Part shown: positions 31,791-42,052 of the stretch, piece after piece
Numbering within the stretch: the first letter of the stretch is position 1
Layout of the letters: every line of letters begins with the position of its first letter
NCBI GenBank assembly: GCA_949825065.1
Contig: OX463856.1
Location: 16,452,095 to 16,516,094, forward strand
Length of the DNA stretch: 64,000 nucleotides
Origin: Odontocerum albicorne
Taxonomy: Eukaryota; Arthropoda; Insecta; Trichoptera; Odontoceridae
Direction of reading: 5' to 3'
Notes under the pieces: model-generated
Seen by the model: the letters and a program-made list of their open reading frames with translations, nothing else
Told to the model about the DNA's origin: nothing
Database searches by the model: none
Translations under genes and position numbers: made by a program

Positions 31791-32669
31791 ATGAACAGGA
31801 TTGAAGTCGCAGATATAATACGAGTGGTGCAACTGTATTATGAACTAAAGTCTCCAATTTTGGTACAGAGAGCATTTAGGACTCAAACTTTTTCTACAAT
31901 TCGCATAATGGTCGGTGGACCATTATGCGAATTGTAGAAAAATTCAATGTCCAGAGGACGCCCTACCATCGAAATTTAACAGTTCGATCATCAAACATCA
32001 TCGCCGCAGTGGCCGCAGCTATTGATAACAATCCTAGCATTTTAACAAGACAATTAGCGTTGAATACAGCTGTCAGTCGAATGAGTGTTTCGCGTATTTT
32101 GAACGAAGATTTGAATTTGTTTCCATATAAAATTCAAATAACAAGCTACTTGAATTCAGAAGATCCACCAATTCGACTAGAGTTCTGCCAAAAGTTGTTT
32201 CGTTTTGTTGAGAGCGATGTAAACTTCATATATTGCTTATTTATGTCTGACGAGGTGCACTTTGATTTAAACGGAAATGTAAACAAGTAAAATTGACGTA
32301 TATGGGCCAATGAAAATCCTCAAAACATCCACCCAGTGAGGTTGCTTGCAGAACGTGTGACTGTGTGGTGTGCAGTATCGCCCAACTGTATTGTCGGCCC
32401 TTACTTTTTTGAAGAAAACGATGCCAATGTTACAGTGAATGGAGAGCACTATCTAAACATGCTGGAACAATTTTTTTCCAGAAATACGCCGGAGACAAAT
32501 ACCTTTCCGAAATGTATGGTTTCATCAAGATGGAGCCAGTTGTCACATAACAAGACCAGTAATGGCGGCCTTGCGTGAAAAATTTGGTGAAAAAATAATC
32601 TCACGAAACACCAAACATCGTTGGCCCTCAAGATCGCCTGACATCACTGATCCATATATTTTTATGTAG
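31791..32669 (+). pseudogene. Mariner-type transposase (DD41D), broken
   Basis: The frame starts at ATG 31791 ([18 protein letters not shown]), with a helix-turn-helix-like N-terminus, and breaks at a palindrome at 31889-31942. It resumes at 31925 through STIR-like VEKFNVQ and SRMSVSRILNEDL to FMSDEVHFDLNGNVNK, then a stop at 32288. It continues with ERVTVWCAVSPN and GPYFFEENDANVTVNGEHY. After a frameshift near 32515 it reads FHQDGASCHITRP and WPSRSPDITDPYIF and stops at 32667. The first two Asp are present; the third is replaced by Tyr (PY for PD). Confidence 0.85.
31889..31942. repeat. Perfect 24-bp inverted repeat in the transposase frame
   Basis: ctacaattcgcataatggt with five preceding T is followed, after the loop cggtgg, by its exact reverse complement ending in five A. 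It disrupts the frame. Template switching during replication is the likely cause. Confidence 0.9.
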
Positions 32670-32972
32670 ATATTGTAAGCAAGAGGTGTATAAAACTAAG
32701 CCACGCAATAAAAACGAGTTAAAAGAATCCACAAGGGCCGTTATTGAAGCAATACCCCGGGCAACATTAACAGCGGCAATGAACAATGTTTTGGTCACAT
32801 GTAGGGTTTGCATTAACGAAGGTGAAGGACATCTAAAATAAATTATTTTTAAAAACTAATTCATATGTTAAAAATTTAATAGAATTCTTGATTTAAAACA
32901 ATAAAGAAATAAAAAAAAATAACAGAAATATTCTTTTTTGCTTTTGTAGCAGAATTCGTACCCCACTCTGTA

Positions 32973-33185
32973 TTACATTTCTGTTGTATACAGTACAACC
33001 TGGTGCACTCATTGCCATGTGTGGCAATCTCTTCCAGTCAACCAATAAAATGTTGAAGAGGCCATAAGTGAAAACCAGACTGGTATCCTTTTTTTTTTTT
33101 AAATCTGGTTCGAGCATGATTTGAACCCATAACCTCTGGGCTGGGAGACAGACGTCATACCAACTAGGCCAGGGAGGTCGTCATT
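32973..33185 (-). mobile_element. SINE-A split by the mariner at 31422
   Basis: The plus strand reads ctgttgtatacagtacaacc, gtggcaatctcttccagtca, gatttgaacccataacctct and accaactaggccagggaggt, a full reversed SINE-A. Its last tail bases lie on the far side of the mariner (31411-31421). Confidence 0.85.
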
Positions 33186-33254
33186 GTTCTAAATACTTAG
33201 CTGAAACATTCACACTTAGCATTCACATATAGACACAAAATAATAACAAGACCA

Positions 33255-33450
33255 AAATTATAACTTGTTTAGCACCGTTTAAAGAGCTCTCTAAGAATTC
33301 CCCTTAAGGGCGCTCTAACTCAGCAATATAACTCGCCACAATTAACAGATTTAAAATATTACAAAATAAATACTAACATAACATATAAACACGTGAGTTA
33401 AGTGTAATGATAGGAACATAGTGACTGCGGCCATTAGATTAGGTATTCTA
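33255..33450 (-). mobile_element. L2-like LINE 3' UTR and terminus
   Basis: The reverse complement has taatggccgcagtcactatg, cattacacttaactcacgtg and gagcgcccttaaggggaatt, ending near aaacggtgctaaac. Confidence 0.6.
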
Positions 33451-33764
33451 TCTCATGTTTCGAAAATTACTTGATTCTCGTGGCTACATAAGTTTTCATC
33501 CTTTTGTGTTCACCATAATTTATATGACAAAACATCATAAAGAAGCTCATAGATATCATCAACTTTGATATGTGACTCGTTTAATATTTGAATTGGAATT
33601 TGCAATTTGCGAACATTTCCGCAGCACATCAAACCACTTTGCCTAACGATTATAATATGGTCCGGATATCCTTCTTTGTTGATGTGGCACTTAATGTTTC
33701 ACAAAATACATATCCCAATGATCCATATTTATTTGGTTCGATACCTTACAATCGCGGATTTCGG

Positions 33765-33880
33765 ATTTCAGGTCTGGTATTATTTTCAGACCTCTTAAAT
33801 ATATTTCTGGTTAGTTGGAAGAGATTGCCACATAATAATAAGCCTGCCATATTAAATTGTATACAAAAAAATATTGATGA
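33765..33880 (+). mobile_element. SINE-A 3' part
   Basis: It reads agacctcttaaatatatttc, ggttagttggaagagattgc and aaattgtatacaaaa. A LINE-K copy follows directly. Confidence 0.7.
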
Positions 33881-33914
33881 TTGGGTCTGTGATACAAATG
33901 ATTTATTTATCTAA

Positions 33915-34220
33915 TATGGAATGAAACTATTGGGGATGAATGTGAACTTAAAGCTGATCTGTTGAGTCAGATCAAGAAGAGCACTTTGAGATGGTTTAAG
34001 CACGTGAAACGAATGAATAAATAAACACTAACAGAACATATACACAATGCGAATGTGAGTGAAATACGTGGTAGACGAAGACCAAGGAAATATGGTTGAA
34101 TCAAGTGGATGATTTTTGGACAAAAGGAAAAGTAAGAAGTAAGTTAATTTGTTGGAGTTGTGGAAGAAGTTGATTGATATGTGGAAGAGGTGCCATACGA
34201 ATGAATGGAAACAGGTATTT
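33915..34220 (+). mobile_element. LINE-K 3' region
   Basis: It has gatgaatgtgaacttaaagc (DECELKAD), agatcaagaagagcactttg, agatggtttaagcacgtga (RWFKHVK), gtagacgaagaccaagga (GRRRPRK) and caagtggatgatttttgg. Two stops are present (atgaataaataa). Confidence 0.75.
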
Positions 34221-34339
34221 AATATTTTTAATTGAACATGGAATATTTTATTAACTTTCATTGAATTCTTCCAATAGAAAAATACTCGTACATAGGAATC
34301 AAAGATTTTCCCTCGATATATGACGCGTATTGTAGTTGA

Positions 34340-34540
34340 TTTGTAATTCGTGCAGCAATGTAAAATTTAGAATTTTGTAGCAATAATTTGAAATTTGTGA
34401 ATCTTTTAAACAATCATTAAAAATGTGAATCTTATAGCGATGATTTGATAATTTAGAATCTCGTAGAAATAATTTGAAATTTGTGAATATTGTAGCAATC
34501 ATTTAAAATTGGTGAATCTTGTAGCAATGATTTAAAAAAA
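34340..34540. repeat. Tandem repeat of about 30 bp, 6-7 diverged units
   Basis: Units such as gtagcaataatttgaaattt plus gtgaatctt recur with variation. Single-base differences and small gaps blur the period. Confidence 0.7.
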
Positions 34541-34547
34541 AAGTTAA

Positions 34548-34965
34548 AATGTTATCATTGGGAGTGAAACGTGGACATGGAAAATTAATAAAAGTAGCAG
34601 AGTTACTGCAGTGGTAATACGCGCATTCAGAATAATATATGGTGTGTTAATGTATGGCAGAGTAAATTATGTAACTATAAGGTTGAACGAGATTAAAAAC
34701 TGATGTGTTAATTAGGTGAATTTGGGCGGACTGAACGGATGGGTATCGAAAGACTGACTAAAGAAATTTATAAAGAAATCATAAGTGATAGTCGTGGTTG
34801 ACGAGGAAATTTTGAAAGAAGGATTAATAGAAACAGAAGGAGCTGTATGAGAAGATACATGGATGTGGGACAGGCGAAGGAAGTGTATGATGATAGAAAC
34901 ATTTGGCGTTTTGTTCTCTCTGCTTATCACAATAGGAAAATGGGGTGATGGTATGTATATGTATG
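34548..34965 (+). mobile_element. LINE-K copy, longest 3' segment
   Basis: It begins gtgaaacgtggacatggaaa (ETWTWK-like) and passes atacgcgcattcagaataat and agaaggattaatagaaaca. It ends with gctgtatgagaagatacatg (RRYMD), gaaggaagtgtatgatgat and gttctctctgcttatcac. The frame is broken at several places. Confidence 0.75.
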
Positions 34966-35149
34966 TACTCATAACTTCTTTTGAAATAATATTTACTAGT
35001 GTTATAACAAAACGTATTCTTACAAATCTCTTTTGCTCAACTACGTTCATAAATCGTTTTCCTTCTACAAATAGTCAAATTTACATTTAATTTGTATTCG
35101 TAACTTTACAAAGTACAAGTTTTATCTATATCGTTTCTAGTTCTTACAA

Positions 35150-35515
35150 CCAGACCAAAACAACGGGAACTCTTTTGAAGATAGCGAAGCTCAAGCAAGC
35201 GGGTTATAAAGTTTAATATTTCAAAGAAAAATGGTTAAAAAGTGATTTATATTTCAAGTGAATTATGTAAATACCCACGAAGAAAGCACTGAAAGGAAAA
35301 CATACCATGGTCTAAAAGAGATTGTCGTAGACTGAGTGTAATGTTATTCTATGTCCATATTAGCAAATTTTTGTCCTGTTGTCATGGAAATCATCAATTA
35401 AAATCAGGTAATACATATAATAGAATACAAGATACCTTCTGACATTAAAACTTTTCAGCTACCAGTGATGGTTTACGTCTGTACCTTATTTGAGATAGCG
35501 GTGGGAAAATGTATA
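35150..35515. other. Unassigned sequence
   Basis: Nothing recognised between the LINE-K end and the PLE-1 hairpin. Confidence 0.4.
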
Positions 35516-35518
35516 AAA

Positions 35519-35637
35519 CATTGTAATTTATTTTTATCAAACACTGTTTATTCCACTTTAAGTGGAAAAAACAGTGTTTGATAAAAATAAATTACAATGT
35601 CTTTAAACCTCCACAACGTTAATGCCTTAACTATAAA
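35519..35637. mobile_element. PLE-1 hairpin, core deleted
   Basis: cattgtaatttatttttatc...ttccactt is followed at once by its reverse complement through aaattacaatg. The 3' outer part tctttaaacctccacaacgt and taatgccttaactataaac follows. The ribozyme-like centre is gone, leaving a hairpin of about 40-base arms. Confidence 0.75.
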
Positions 35638-35687
35638 CAACATATATAAAACATTAATATATTAAATTCAAACCTTTAAACTAAATT

Positions 35688-35770
35688 CCATGCCCTTGTA
35701 ACACTCTTGATTTCGGATTCGATTCCCGGTGGTGTTCTAAAAAATGAAGAGTTCGTCTGGTAACTCGCGA
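35688..35770 (+). mobile_element. SINE-B head
   Basis: ttcggattcgattcccggtg (B box) and gtctggtaactcgcgagtg match the head and following segment of the SINE-B copy at 36.2 kb (gggttcgattcccgatggca, gtctggtaacaatactcgcg). Confidence 0.55.
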
Positions 35771-35777
35771 GTGTTAT

Positions 35778-35895
35778 TATATTGTATTGAATTGTATTGA
35801 AGTGTACTGTATTACACTTTCACTGTATAAATTATGAACAGGCGGGCTTATAGTATTGCAATGTGACAATATCTTCCAAACAACCAGAACGGAGT
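35778..35895 (-). mobile_element. SINE-A 3' part
   Basis: The plus strand has tgtactgtattacactttca, ggcgggcttatagtattgca and aatatcttccaaacaaccag, the reversed tail. Confidence 0.7.
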
Positions 35896-36013
35896 TCTTT
35901 TTCGATTTAGGAAATTCACCCTGCTTAAAATGCTTTATGCTAGAGAGTAATGAGACTAGCATTAATTATCAAGTAAGAAATTATTCATAGCTAATGGAAA
36001 TTATTTGTTGAAC

Positions 36014-36130
36014 GACATTGTAATTTGTTTTATCAAACACGGTTTAATCAACTTTTTGTGGAATAAACAGTATTTGATAAAACAAATTACAATGTCTTTA
36101 AACCTCCATAATGTCGTAACTATAAACAAT
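36014..36130. mobile_element. PLE-1 hairpin, core deleted (second)
   Basis: acattgtaatttgttttatc meets its reverse complement around a caactttttgtgg centre. The right side continues with aatgtctttaaacctccata and gtcgtaactataaacaa. Confidence 0.75.
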
Positions 36131-36159
36131 ATATTTGTTAAACTTTTAAGTTGATTGTT

Positions 36160-36465
36160 AAACGTTTGACTTCCACTGGTGGATTTCGGGTTCGATTCCC
36201 GATGGCACCTGAAACCAATTAAAACAAGGATTACAGTCTGGTAACAATACTCGCGCACTAAAGACGTGAGCTAATGTTGTTGATTTTCAAGTGCGGGGTA
36301 GTATTGCCAATATGCGCGATGATGAAGCGCGCATTTCGTGCCTACTCCAGTGGTTCTAATTCCAAAGGCTCGCTTAATGGAGCCAAATACAAGTTTTCTA
36401 CCAGCTATGCTTTTCAGTACATCCGAATCACCAATTCCAATATATTTAAGAGGAATCGTACGAAT
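36160..36465 (+). mobile_element. SINE-B, best copy
   Basis: Head with B box gggttcgattcccgatggca, then gtctggtaacaatactcgcg, gtattgccaatatgcgcgat, cctactccagtggttctaat and the 3' part acatccgaatcaccaattcc. Other copies lie at 3.75, 4.4, 53.3 and 57.7 kb. No LINE partner was recognised. It could instead be the 3' end of a larger element. Confidence 0.6.
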
Positions 36466-36611
36466 GAATGGATTAATTATTGAAGATAACGCAAAGTTTT
36501 AAATTTGTTTCAGCAATGCTTAATTTGTTAAAATTGTTTATAAAATTACCCTACACCATTTCATATAATACAATATGTCGCATGAGACTTCGTGTTTTTT
36601 ACTTTTCTCAT

Positions 36612-36838
36612 TGACAAGCTTCGTATTAGAATTGGTAAGACATCTGTTATCCTACCCGAGGATTGCAATTTGGGTTCCCGTTTATATCCAATGTTTTTCA
36701 AATAGGATTTTAGCCTTGTTTTTGACTTGTGGCCTAATCAACATCTTTCTGATTGGCTGGAAGTAATTGTCTTATAATAATCCCGCTAGTTATTATTTCA
36801 TCAAACGAAAGTGTAATACAATACAAAATATATCTACA
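36612..36838 (+). mobile_element. SINE-A, nearly full
   Basis: attagaattggtaagacatc (A box), gaggattgcaatttgggttc, ctttctgattggctggaagt and gtgtaatacaatacaaaata can be followed in order. The B box is weakened to gggttcccg. Confidence 0.7.
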
Positions 36839-37499
36839 TACAGTAGAATACACACAACGTTTCTTATTGTTGACCACAGCGATCGTCAAAAATATTTTAT
36901 ATACATTTAAATTTCAAGTGTTCCTGTTATTAAGAACCCTTTTAAGTGAATCGTTATTTTGTGATATTTCTCTAAAAAACGGGGACTAAAAATTTTTGTT
37001 TTCAAAAAACTTATTTTAATGAAAAATCTACATGAAATAAGAAGCCTCCTTGCCCTCGATGTGTTAATAATAGCTTAACAATGTTTATTCTCATCCTTGT
37101 ATTCCGATCTTCAAACAAGAAGGCACCTCAACAAGGAAAATCCTCTTGAAATTGTACGTGAGTGTTTGCCTTCTCTTAAGGCATTACTGTCAACTCAATC
37201 TCAACCCTCCACTGGGTGGCTGTTTCATCAGCGGTTCAGCTCGGTGTGCCACACCCCAATTGTAATAGCTTTGTTTGTATATCGTTAATTCTTCCATTAA
37301 ATATTTGTTTTTCTTGAAAAAAATTTTATTCGGTTTTTATAATACAAAAAATCTTTTGCTTTTTATTACCATACGTCGTCGGTGATATTTTTTTCTAAAA
37401 AAATATAAAGTTCATATTTTGTTGCTTGTATAATTTTAATAATATAATAGATTTTCTTTAAGGCACTGTAGACGTGTATATTTATGTATATAAATACTA
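36839..37499. other. Unassigned sequence
   Basis: Small plus-strand frames occur (63-78 codons), including one from 37097 (MYSDLQTRRHLNKE). None is recognised. Confidence 0.4.
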
Positions 37500-37580
37500 A
37501 ATTTTCACAAATAACCTCTTTCTAGTTGGTCGGAAGAAATTGTGGCAGAGCAATATGCTCGCCAGTTCGTACTTTTTACT
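37500..37580 (+). mobile_element. SINE-A tail
   Basis: ctctttctagttggtcggaa and aatatgctcgccagttcgta match the tail. Confidence 0.55.
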
Positions 37581-37659
37581 ACTGATGTACAAAACAACAT
37601 TGCACTCTTTTAATAAATAATTGAACCCACGTTTCAAATAAAGTAAAATAATCCTTCAG

Positions 37660-38060
37660 TTAGACACTTTCATCTCGTTACGTCATTCCCTTTTTGGGGT
37701 AGGCAGAGAAAGTTTTGTGCCACATACATACATCTAGTCATACATGTTATTCTGTTTTTCATACTTTTTACCAGTACTTAAGTAAAAATTTCTCAAGCAC
37801 TCTCTACTTTTTTCTTGATATATCTCACTGTTTATTTGTTTCATAACGTTTTCCTTTCCCATTCTGTCAGCGTGTCCAAAACGTTTCTAGATTATTTTCT
37901 TAATTCTTCGCATAACATCTGTCTCTAAAAAACAGTATCTTTCTCTTTCAAATATTATTATTCCAGATATTTTACGCAAGCCCCTCATTTCTACTGCTTT
38001 TTGTCTTCCTTCAGTAAATCTTCTAAGATTGAATCTTCTGAAACAAACTTCTAAGATTCA
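37660..38060 (-). mobile_element. LINE-K-like 3' region, reversed
   Basis: The plus strand opens with ttttggggtaggcagagaaa, the reversed 3' end, then catctagtcatacatgtt and ctcaagcactctctactttt. At 37900-38000, ttcttcgcataacatctgtc and acgcaagcccctcatttcta, reversed, read EMRGLRKISGI-like residues, a variant of the ALRKIHGV segment. Confidence 0.6.
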
Positions 38061-38077
38061 AGAAATACTCGTACATT

Positions 38078-38190
38078 TATTGTATCACATTTTTGTTGTA
38101 TGGAGCACGACTAAGCGGATTTATTGTCACACCCAGAAAGTTGTTAAGGAGGCTTGGTGTAAAACAGACCGATATCGTATTTAAATCATT
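38078..38190 (-). mobile_element. SINE-A 3' part
   Basis: The plus strand has cacatttttgttgtatggag and gcggatttattgtcacaccc. A LINE-K 3' scrap in plus orientation follows at 38200-38300 (gagatctgtcctctctgtgt). Confidence 0.6.
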
Positions 38191-38299
38191 TTTAACTAAC
38201 CAGGATACGAATGTCTTCAGTAGTTGTAAGAGGAAACACTGTGATCGCGGAGATCTGTCCTCTCTGTGTATCTTAAAAAGGGACATGTCATGATGATTT

Positions 38300-38694
38300 G
38301 AATAACTAGAATCTTAAAAAAAATAAATATAACTGAGCGGCTAGCCCAAACATATGTTGTTAAATTGAGGGTTGACCATATAATCCCACAGTGATAACAA
38401 TGCCTTGACTTTGAAGATGTCTGTTGAACCTTCCATTATTTTAGGCCCTCTTGTATCTATAGGTACTCGTTCATCCGGTCGGAGCGTTGAAAGTGCATTT
38501 TTGAATTCTTTAAGGTTCTTTTTCTAAAATATTAACGACCATTTATGAATGCCAGTACTTGCATATCATTAATTATATCATAGGAAAATATGTCCTGCCA
38601 TCGAGTAAGATTTTAAGATCCAGTGAATGGATAATAATGCTTAATACATTTCAAAATTTATGAGGAGCTGTTTAGCACATGTAAAGTAACACCG
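38300..38694. other. Unassigned sequence
   Basis: Nothing recognised. Confidence 0.4.
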
Positions 38695-38790
38695 GGTGAC
38701 CTCCGTGACGTGATTAATAAGACACCTGTCTGCCAATCAAGGGCTTCGTTTGTTTTCGATTCTCTTTGCTACCCTTTTTTGTGTTTCAGT
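38695..38790 (+). mobile_element. SINE-A head, decayed
   Basis: gtgacctccgtgacgtgatt, aataagacacctgtctgcca and ttttcgattctctttgct retain the head order. Confidence 0.6.
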
Positions 38791-38814
38791 TACGTTTCAA
38801 TTCCCGGCGATTTT

Positions 38815-39590
38815 TTGGTTACATTAAAAATACAACGTATGATAGAATAAAGAATGAAGTGATAAGGGATGTGTGTGAACTTAAGGTTGATGTGTTGAGT
38901 GAGATGAAGAAGAGTACTCTGAAACGATTAGGCCAGAGTACTCTGAAACGGTTAGGAAACATACCATATATACAGTGCCAATGTGAGTGGAAGACGTGAT
39001 AGAGGAAGATCAAGAAACGTATGGTTATATCAAGTGTATGATATGTATTTTGACTGGACTTTTGTGCGGATGGTCACAGGTTGCGGTCTCCGGTGCGGTC
39101 ACTGGTGCGAATGATCCCCCCGCGCTTTGCTATTCCTTTCGAATTCCACAGGCATTTTAACGCCTAATATTCGGTGGTAAAGAAAACCTATGACTTCGGC
39201 CATATCTATTCTTTCAAAAAAAGAAAAAAAAATGTCGGTATGCTCCGATCGTATCCGTTCGGTGTACCATCGAATCTAGTTCAGCGGTGTGGCCGGTGAG
39301 TTTGCAGATGTGCAATGGTTCACTCACTTTAAATAAAAACCAATCCCACGGCACAGCTTTGCTTTCCAACTAAATTGACGTTGGAATGGCGAAAGGTCCT
39401 CGACTACGAGGCTCAGCATTGAAAATTATATTTTAAAATAAAGAAATGAAAAAAGTCAGAGAAATCGTAGGAGCTGTATGAGAAGGTGTATTGATGTAGA
39501 AGAGGCGAAATATATGAGACGAGATAAACAAAATGTGGCACTCTCTTACTCCGATAGGGAGACGGCATGATAACATTTATGTACGAAGAG
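38815..39590 (+). mobile_element. LINE-K copy interrupted by a 370-bp insertion
   Basis: The left half (38815-39050) reads YDRIKNEVIRDVCELKVDVL and SEMKKSTLKRLGQ, with a 21-base duplication of gagtactctgaaacgatta. It reaches caagtgtatgatatgtattt. The right half (39420-39590) resumes with ttatattttaaaataaagaa, then gtaggagctgtatgagaagg and actctcttactccgatagg. The sequence between is unrelated. Confidence 0.75.
39051..39419. other. Insertion of unknown type inside LINE-K
   Basis: It is GC-richer (ggttgcggtctccggtgcgg, ggtgtggccggtgagtttgc) and shares cctatgacttcggccatatc with the 95-bp repeat at 59.4 kb. No clear TIRs, poly-A or ORF were seen. Confidence 0.45.
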
Positions 39591-40075
39591 ATATGCATCT
39601 CGGAAATTTCTCATTTCTTGGACTCAATTATCTTCTCATGCGGGGCTTACTGTTCTTACTAAATATCAAGCGTTAAGTTAAGATGACAAGTATGCTGACT
39701 CTATGCGGTTTTGGTTTGTTTATCCAACGCAACAAGTGAACTTCATGAACCACGAAACAAGATTAAAACTTGATACGAACACATTGTCACTACTCTAAAA
39801 GTAAACTACCTATACTGTAATTAAATCTCTTTACCACAAATTATATTATCTCTTTACGTTGAACACTTCTAAAATATTATGTAGTGCCTGCTAGATATGA
39901 TGATGTATTTAAGTAACTTTAAACTATAAATATCACATGAACAGATAAATTATCACTCCTTGTTAAATGCAATGAAACTTTGTGACATAAGAATAATATC
40001 CAATATACTCGTATAGTAGTAGTACTATACAAAATCATTCACTCAGTGCTTGATGCGCCTCACTTACGTTACATT
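39591..40075. other. Unassigned sequence
   Basis: Nothing recognised. Confidence 0.45.
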
Positions 40076-40735
40076 TCATTTCGTATTCCCACTAGGTCCA
40101 CAAGAGAGCACAATCCCTTTTATACCGAATATTACTACACTAATTTCGTATTCCCACTAGGTAAACAAGAGAGCACAATCCCTTTTATACCGAAAATTGC
40201 TGCACTAATTTCGTATTCCCACTAGGTTCACAAGAGAGCACAATCCCTTTTATACCGAATATTGCTACACTAATTTCGTATTCCCACTAGGTCCACAAGA
40301 TAGCACAATCCCTTTTATACCGAATATTGCTACACTAATTTCGTATTCCCACTAGGTCCACAACAGAGCACAATCCCTTTAATACCGAATATTGCTACAC
40401 TAATTTCGTATTCCCACTAGGTCCACAAGAGAGCACAATCCCTTTTATACCGAAAATTGCTACACTAATTTCGTATTCCCACTAGGTCCACAAGAGAGCA
40501 CAATCCCTTTAATACCGAATATTGCTACACTAATTTCGTATTCCCACTAGGTCCACAAGAGAGCACAATCCCTTTTATACCGAATATTGCTACATTAATT
40601 TCGTATTCCCACTAGGTCCACAAGAGAGCACAATCCCTTTTATACCGAATATTGCTACACTAATTTCGTATTCCCACTAGGTCCAGAAGAGAGCACAATC
40701 CCGTTTATACCGAATATTGCTACACTAATTATAAA
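40076..40735. repeat. 65-bp minisatellite, ten copies
   Basis: The marker taatttcgtattcccactag recurs at 40141, 40206, 40271, 40336, 40401, 40466, 40531, 40596 and 40661, with a slightly different first copy at about 40076. The period is exactly 65. Copies differ at one to three sites (ttttatacc/tttaatacc, gaatatt/gaaaatt). Variants alternate, which suggests expansion of multi-unit blocks. It has no spacers, so it is not CRISPR. Confidence 0.95.
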
Positions 40736-41178
40736 ATTAACTCCTCTATAATTTGTATGCAAAGATTTGGAAAGGAGTTTGGTAACAATTCAGATATTTT
40801 AAGTACATATAGTATTCGCCAGAACATCACAAGAATATTTAGAAATAGTTACTAACTGTGTACTTCCCTTTACTAATAGAAATAACTTAGTATAAACAAA
40901 ACATATCAGGACATCATTTTGTGGACTCTGAAGTTGAGTAACCCCGCAGCAACATGTGGAATGTTTCGATTTCGCAAAGCAACTTGCATTTCATGCTACA
41001 GATGAGCCCATGTGTTTGTTAAATTTTAAAATCTATCCATAAAATTATCGAAATATCCCATTCTTCTTGTTATACGAGTATGTGAGCGTTGTTCCACGAA
41101 TAACAAATCTAAGTTCTTTACCACTATAAAATATTTTTACCACAGTTACGTAAGTCTACTTGGCTTAATTTGGTTATA
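40736..41178. other. Unassigned AT-rich sequence
   Basis: Nothing recognised. Confidence 0.45.
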
Positions 41179-42050
41179 CAGGTTGGCCCAAAAACCACTT
41201 TTCTATTTTAAAAGGAAATAACTTTTTTATTTCTTAATAATTCACACTTATGCTTTTATAAACAGAAAACACACTTCTTGAAAATAAATTTTATATAGTT
41301 TTGAAAATTACATCCTTTAAATAACTGCCATTTTGGGCGACGAGGCCCACTTCCACCTAAACGGATTTGTTAATAAACAAAATATGCGATTTTGGGTGTC
41401 AGAAAATACAAGAATAGTCCACCAACGTAGTCTGCACCCCGCAAAAGTAACGGTTTGGTGTGGTGTAAATGCGGAAAGAGTTCTTGGACCTCATTTCTTT
41501 GAAGATGAGGCAGAAAACCTACTAATCGTAAATGGCGAAAGGTATCGAGAAATGCAAGAGAATTTCGTGCGTCCTGCAGTCGAGGACACAACAGAGGTAT
41601 GGTGGCAGCAAGACGGTGCTACTGCTTATATAGCTCGCCCGACAATTGAACTCTTAAGACAATTTTTTGGAAGAAGGATAATTTCGCGAAACTCTGAAAT
41701 CAAGTGGCCGTCACGCTCACCTGACTTAACTGCTCCAGACTTCTTTCTATGGGAGTATTTGAAAGATAGAATAGAGTAGACCGTAACAATTCTCGAACCA
41801 TTCAGCAATTGAAGGCCAACATCCGTGAAGAAATTGAAGAAATAAGCCAAGAAACATTACGACAGGTGATGGTTCACGCCTTAGAAAGAGCGCTTCAGTG
41901 TGAAAAGCAAAATGGTAGTTATTTAAAGGATGTAATTTTAAAATTTATTTTTAAGAAGTGCGTGTTTCTGTTTATAAAATAATAAATGTGAGTTAAGAAA
42001 TAAAAAAGTAATTTTCTTTTAAAATAGAGAGTGATTTTTGGGCCACCCTG
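41179..42050 (+). mobile_element. Tc1/mariner element (DD41D) with TIRs of about 150 bp, internally deleted
   Basis: The left TIR 41179-41335 (caggttggcccaaaaaccac) matches the reversed right TIR 41908-42050 (ending gggccaccctg) over almost its whole length, by eye about 85%. TA flanks are at 41177-41178 and 42051-42052. The left TIR runs directly into the catalytic domain, so the N-terminal half of the transposase is deleted exactly at the TIR edge. The element is 872 bases. Confidence 0.9.
41333..41982 (+). pseudogene. DD41D transposase catalytic domain
   Basis: Without an ATG, the frame opens GDEAHFHLNGFVNKQN, then VTVWCGVNAERVLGPHFFE, VNGERYREM, WWQQDGATAYIARPTI and WPSRSPDLTAPDFFLWEYLK, stopping at 41777. 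Asp residues lie in GDEAHF, QDGAT and APDFF, with 41 residues between the last two. A one-base loss near 41776 puts the rest (VDRNNSRTIQQLKANIREE to 41982) in another frame. All three catalytic Asp survive and only one frameshift is seen in the remaining part, so this copy is young compared with the other two mariners. The DNA-binding half is absent. Confidence 0.85.
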
Positions 42051-42052
42051 TA

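Noticed and set aside
40076..40735. CRISPR-like regular array
   Set aside because: Units are contiguous 65-bp repeats without variable spacers, and the window is eukaryotic.
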